Shown here: positions 62,434 through 64,000 of the stretch, piece after piece
How positions within the stretch are numbered: the stretch's first letter is position 1
Layout of the letters: each line of letters starts with the position of its first letter
Source: an uncultured Pelagibacteraceae bacterium
Lineage (GTDB): Bacteria; Pseudomonadota; Alphaproteobacteria; Pelagibacterales; Pelagibacteraceae
Direction of reading: 5' to 3'
Assembly: GCA_902624885.1 (NCBI GenBank)
Contig: CACNZU010000001.1
Location: 62,001 to 126,000, forward strand
DNA: 64,000 nucleotides
Notes under the pieces: generated by a model
Databases searched by the model: none
What the model saw: the letters and a program-made list of their open reading frames with translations, nothing else
Told to the model about the DNA's origin: nothing
Position numbers and translations under genes: made by a program

Positions 62434-63252
62434 ATGAACCAAAAATACAATGTATATCTTGTGTCTGACTCTACAGGCGAAACTTTAGACAGAATATTCT
62501 TGTCTTTAAAATCCCAATTCGCTGATTTTGAGTACAAAAAAAAAGAATTTGCATTTGTGAGAACAGAACAGCAAATAGATAGAATTGTGCAAGAGTGCAC
62601 TAAAAATGAAAATTCTTTAATTTTATACACAATTGTAGAAACTAAACTTGCGAAATATATTTCGAATCAGAGTCAAGTCAAAAAAGTCCCATGTTTTGGT
62701 ATTTTGGGGAATTTAATTTTAAGTTTTTCAAAACTTTTAAATCAAAGAGCAATTCATAAACCCAGTGCGCAACATGTACTAGATGATGACTATTATAGAA
62801 GAATTGAAGCTATTCAGTTTACTATGTCTCATGATGATGGAAAAAAAGTAGATGATTTAGAAAATGCTGATGTAATTTTACTTGGAGTAAGCAGAACTAG
62901 TAAAACACCTACGTCAATTTATTTAGCAAATCGAGGATTTAAAACGATAAATATTCCCCTAGTTTTAGATCAAAAAATACCAGAAGGATTAAAATCGAAC
63001 AATAAAGCTTGTATTATAGGTTTGATAGCTGACCCTGATAGATTGGCCGATATTCGAAGGAACAGGGTAGCAATAATGAGAGACCAAAATCTTAAAGATT
63101 ATACAGATTTGAAGTTTATAAAAAAAGAGGTTGATGACTCAAAAAATCTTTTTAGAAGAAATAATTGGCCAATAATCGATGTTACTAGAAGATCTGTTGA
63201 AGAAACAGCTGCCTCAATATTAAAGATAATAGAGATTAGAAAACAAAAATGA
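62434..63252 (+). CDS. ppsR: Pyruvate, phosphate dikinase regulatory protein (kinase/pyrophosphorylase; RP001 homologue)
   Basis: The 272-residue DUF299 protein starts YNVYLVSDSTGETLDRIFLSL and has the nucleotide loop LLGVSRTSKTPTSIYLANRG near 149-168, then GLIADPDRLADIRRNR and the C-terminal DVTRRSVEETAASIL. The family phosphorylates and dephosphorylates pyruvate phosphate dikinase or PEP synthase. It is the conserved right-hand neighbour of alphaproteobacterial oriC. It overlaps maf by 4 nt. Confidence 0.93.
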   Translation: MNQKYNVYLVSDSTGETLDRIFLSLKSQFADFEYKKKEFAFVRTEQQIDRIVQECTKNENSLILYTIVETKLAKYISNQSQVKKVPCFGILGNLILSFSKLLNQRAIHKPSAQHVLDDDYYRRIEAIQFTMSHDDGKKVDDLENADVILLGVSRTSKTPTSIYLANRGFKTINIPLVLDQKIPEGLKSNNKACIIGLIADPDRLADIRRNRVAIMRDQNLKDYTDLKFIKKEVDDSKNLFRRNNWPIIDVTRRSVEETAASILKIIEIRKQK

Positions 63253-63836
63253 AAATTATTTTAGCTTCAAAAAGCGGTGTAAGAAAAAAAATTTTGGATG
63301 ACTTTAAAATTAACTGTGAGGTAAAAGTTTCAAATGTAGATGAAGATGAAATTAAAGCTTCCTTGTTGGACGAGGGAGCAAACCCGATGTTGATTTCAAA
63401 AAACTTAGCAGAAATTAAATCAGTAAAAGTCAGTAGCAAAAACCCGGATATATTAGTTTTGGGAGCTGATAGTGTTATTTCACTAAATAATGAATTAATA
63501 AACAAACCTAGATCAAGACAGGAAGCTATGGAAATTTTAAAGAAACTTAATAATTCAACGCACTACCTTATAAGCTCAGTCTGTATTTCCAAAAATGGAG
63601 CAATGATATGGAATTATACTGACTCATCGGAGCTAAGAATGAAAAATTTGACAGAACAAGAAATTTCCAAGTATCTTGATAAAATTAAAACAGAAACACT
63701 ACTTGCTTATGGTGTTTATCAAGTAGAGGCCGATGGACTAGATTTATTTGATTATATTAAAGGTGATCATAACTCTATAATGGGTCTGCCAATAAAAGAA
63801 ATTTTAAACTATATTAATCAGTATAAAAATGACTAA
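63249..63836 (+). CDS. maf: Maf-like nucleotide pyrophosphatase
   Basis: The 195-residue protein has IILASKSGVRKKIL at the N terminus, LVLGADSVISLNNELINKPRS near 70-90 and the C-terminal GVYQVEADGLDLFDYIKGDHNSIMGLP. Maf proteins hydrolyse non-canonical or modified nucleoside triphosphates. It overlaps aroE by 8 nt. Confidence 0.94.
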   Translation: MKIILASKSGVRKKILDDFKINCEVKVSNVDEDEIKASLLDEGANPMLISKNLAEIKSVKVSSKNPDILVLGADSVISLNNELINKPRSRQEAMEILKKLNNSTHYLISSVCISKNGAMIWNYTDSSELRMKNLTEQEISKYLDKIKTETLLAYGVYQVEADGLDLFDYIKGDHNSIMGLPIKEILNYINQYKND

Positions 63837-64000
63837 AAAATTTGGAATAATAGGAAATCCAATTAAACACTCTTTGTCACCTGTTCTCCACAATTATTGG
63901 TTTGATAAATACAAAATCGATGCACAGTATTCGATCTTAGATATACAAGAAGCTGAACTACCAAACATAATTAAAAAAATAAAAGAAGGTGGTTTAAGTG
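63829..64000 (+). CDS. aroE: Shikimate dehydrogenase, partial
   Basis: The ATG at 63829 opens a frame that runs off the right edge (57 complete codons). It starts TKKFGIIGNPIKHSLSPVLH, the diagnostic shikimate-binding N terminus with the two Ser residues (S-L-S). It reduces 3-dehydroshikimate with NADPH. ppsR-maf-aroE is the usual order beside the alphaproteobacterial origin. Confidence 0.93.
   Translation, partial: MTKKFGIIGNPIKHSLSPVLHNYWFDKYKIDAQYSILDIQEAELPNIIKKIKEGGLS

Noticed and set aside
1..64000. CRISPR array or rRNA operon
   Set aside because: No regularly spaced repeats and no rRNA-like sequence were seen; the only direct-repeat pairs are the cassette ends, the rpsP tail and the origin 11-mer.

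Overview
The window looks like chromosomal DNA from a streamlined, very AT-rich alphaproteobacterium of the SAR11/Pelagibacterales type. The evidence is poly-A/T-rich intergenic DNA, genes packed nose to tail with many 1-20 nt overlaps, ATGA/TAATG coupling, and almost no long non-coding stretches (the longest is 273 bp). Gene order is typically alphaproteobacterial: ffh-rpsP-trmD-rplS-leuCDB, sdhCDAB, and hemE / ppsR(RP001)-maf-aroE. Two genes run off the ends: mmsA on the left and aroE on the right.

Layout. 1-4.9 kb (minus): mmsA (partial), sdhCDAB and asd. 4.9-6.4 kb (plus): an AT-rich pair, sugar epimerase plus glycosyltransferase, lodged between leuB and asd. 6.4-12.6 kb (minus): ffh-rpsP-trmD-rplS-leuC-leuD-leuB, with a structured RNA leader before ffh and with rimM missing from its usual place. 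12.8-14.5 kb (plus): dapF-ftsY. 14.5-20.9 kb (minus): a TRAP transporter (dctP, terminator, dctQ, dctM) with an amidase, a tiny membrane protein, a DMT permease and a hydrolase. 21-28.3 kb (minus): a 2-hydroxyacid/glycolate oxidation operon (lldD-like, aminotransferase, glcDEF, ghrB-like). 28.3-33.5 kb (minus): a PagL-like lipid A deacylase, cytochrome c maturation ccmCDEFGH and hspQ; ccmA and ccmB are not here, and a short hydrophobic ORF sits where ccmB would be. 33.5-38.5 kb (plus): yciB, DUF2794, aldo/keto reductase, IalB-like protein, argG and psiE, with a BI-1 gene on the minus strand. 38.4-42.3 kb (minus): folD, yggT, mscS, hemD, hemC. 42.3-49.8 kb (plus): tsaD, a restriction-modification cassette, an EVE-domain gene and acs. 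49.8-52.8 kb: an unknown minus-strand gene and a two-subunit sodium:solute symporter. 52.8-57 kb (plus): a small membrane protein, rpe, a heparinase-family gene and purH. 57-59.5 kb: phhB with a tRNA-Gly directly upstream, a LON-domain protein and rho. 59.6-62.2 kb (minus): hemE-hemH-hemG. 62.16-62.43 kb: the likely chromosomal origin. 62.4-64 kb (plus): ppsR, maf, aroE.

How the genes work together. The glycolate/lactate oxidases, glyoxylate reductase, aminotransferase and TRAP transporter look like one module for taking up and using small 2-hydroxy/2-oxo acids. Acs and the neighbouring ActP-like symporter suggest acetate or short-chain acid use. hemC, D, E, G and H plus ccmCDEFGH cover much of heme synthesis and cytochrome c assembly, feeding a respiratory chain that includes succinate dehydrogenase.

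Most notable: a 3.9 kb two-gene restriction-modification cassette (nuclease fused to methyltransferase, plus a specificity subunit) inserted at the start codon region of the EVE gene. It has left a duplicated gene start, and it carries a near-identical 23-bp repeat at each end but no integrase. Other unusual points are an acetyl-CoA synthetase with a histone-like Lys/Arg tail (34 of the first 49 residues), the structured ffh leader, repeat-built tails on two ribosomal proteins, and the hemE/ppsR origin region.
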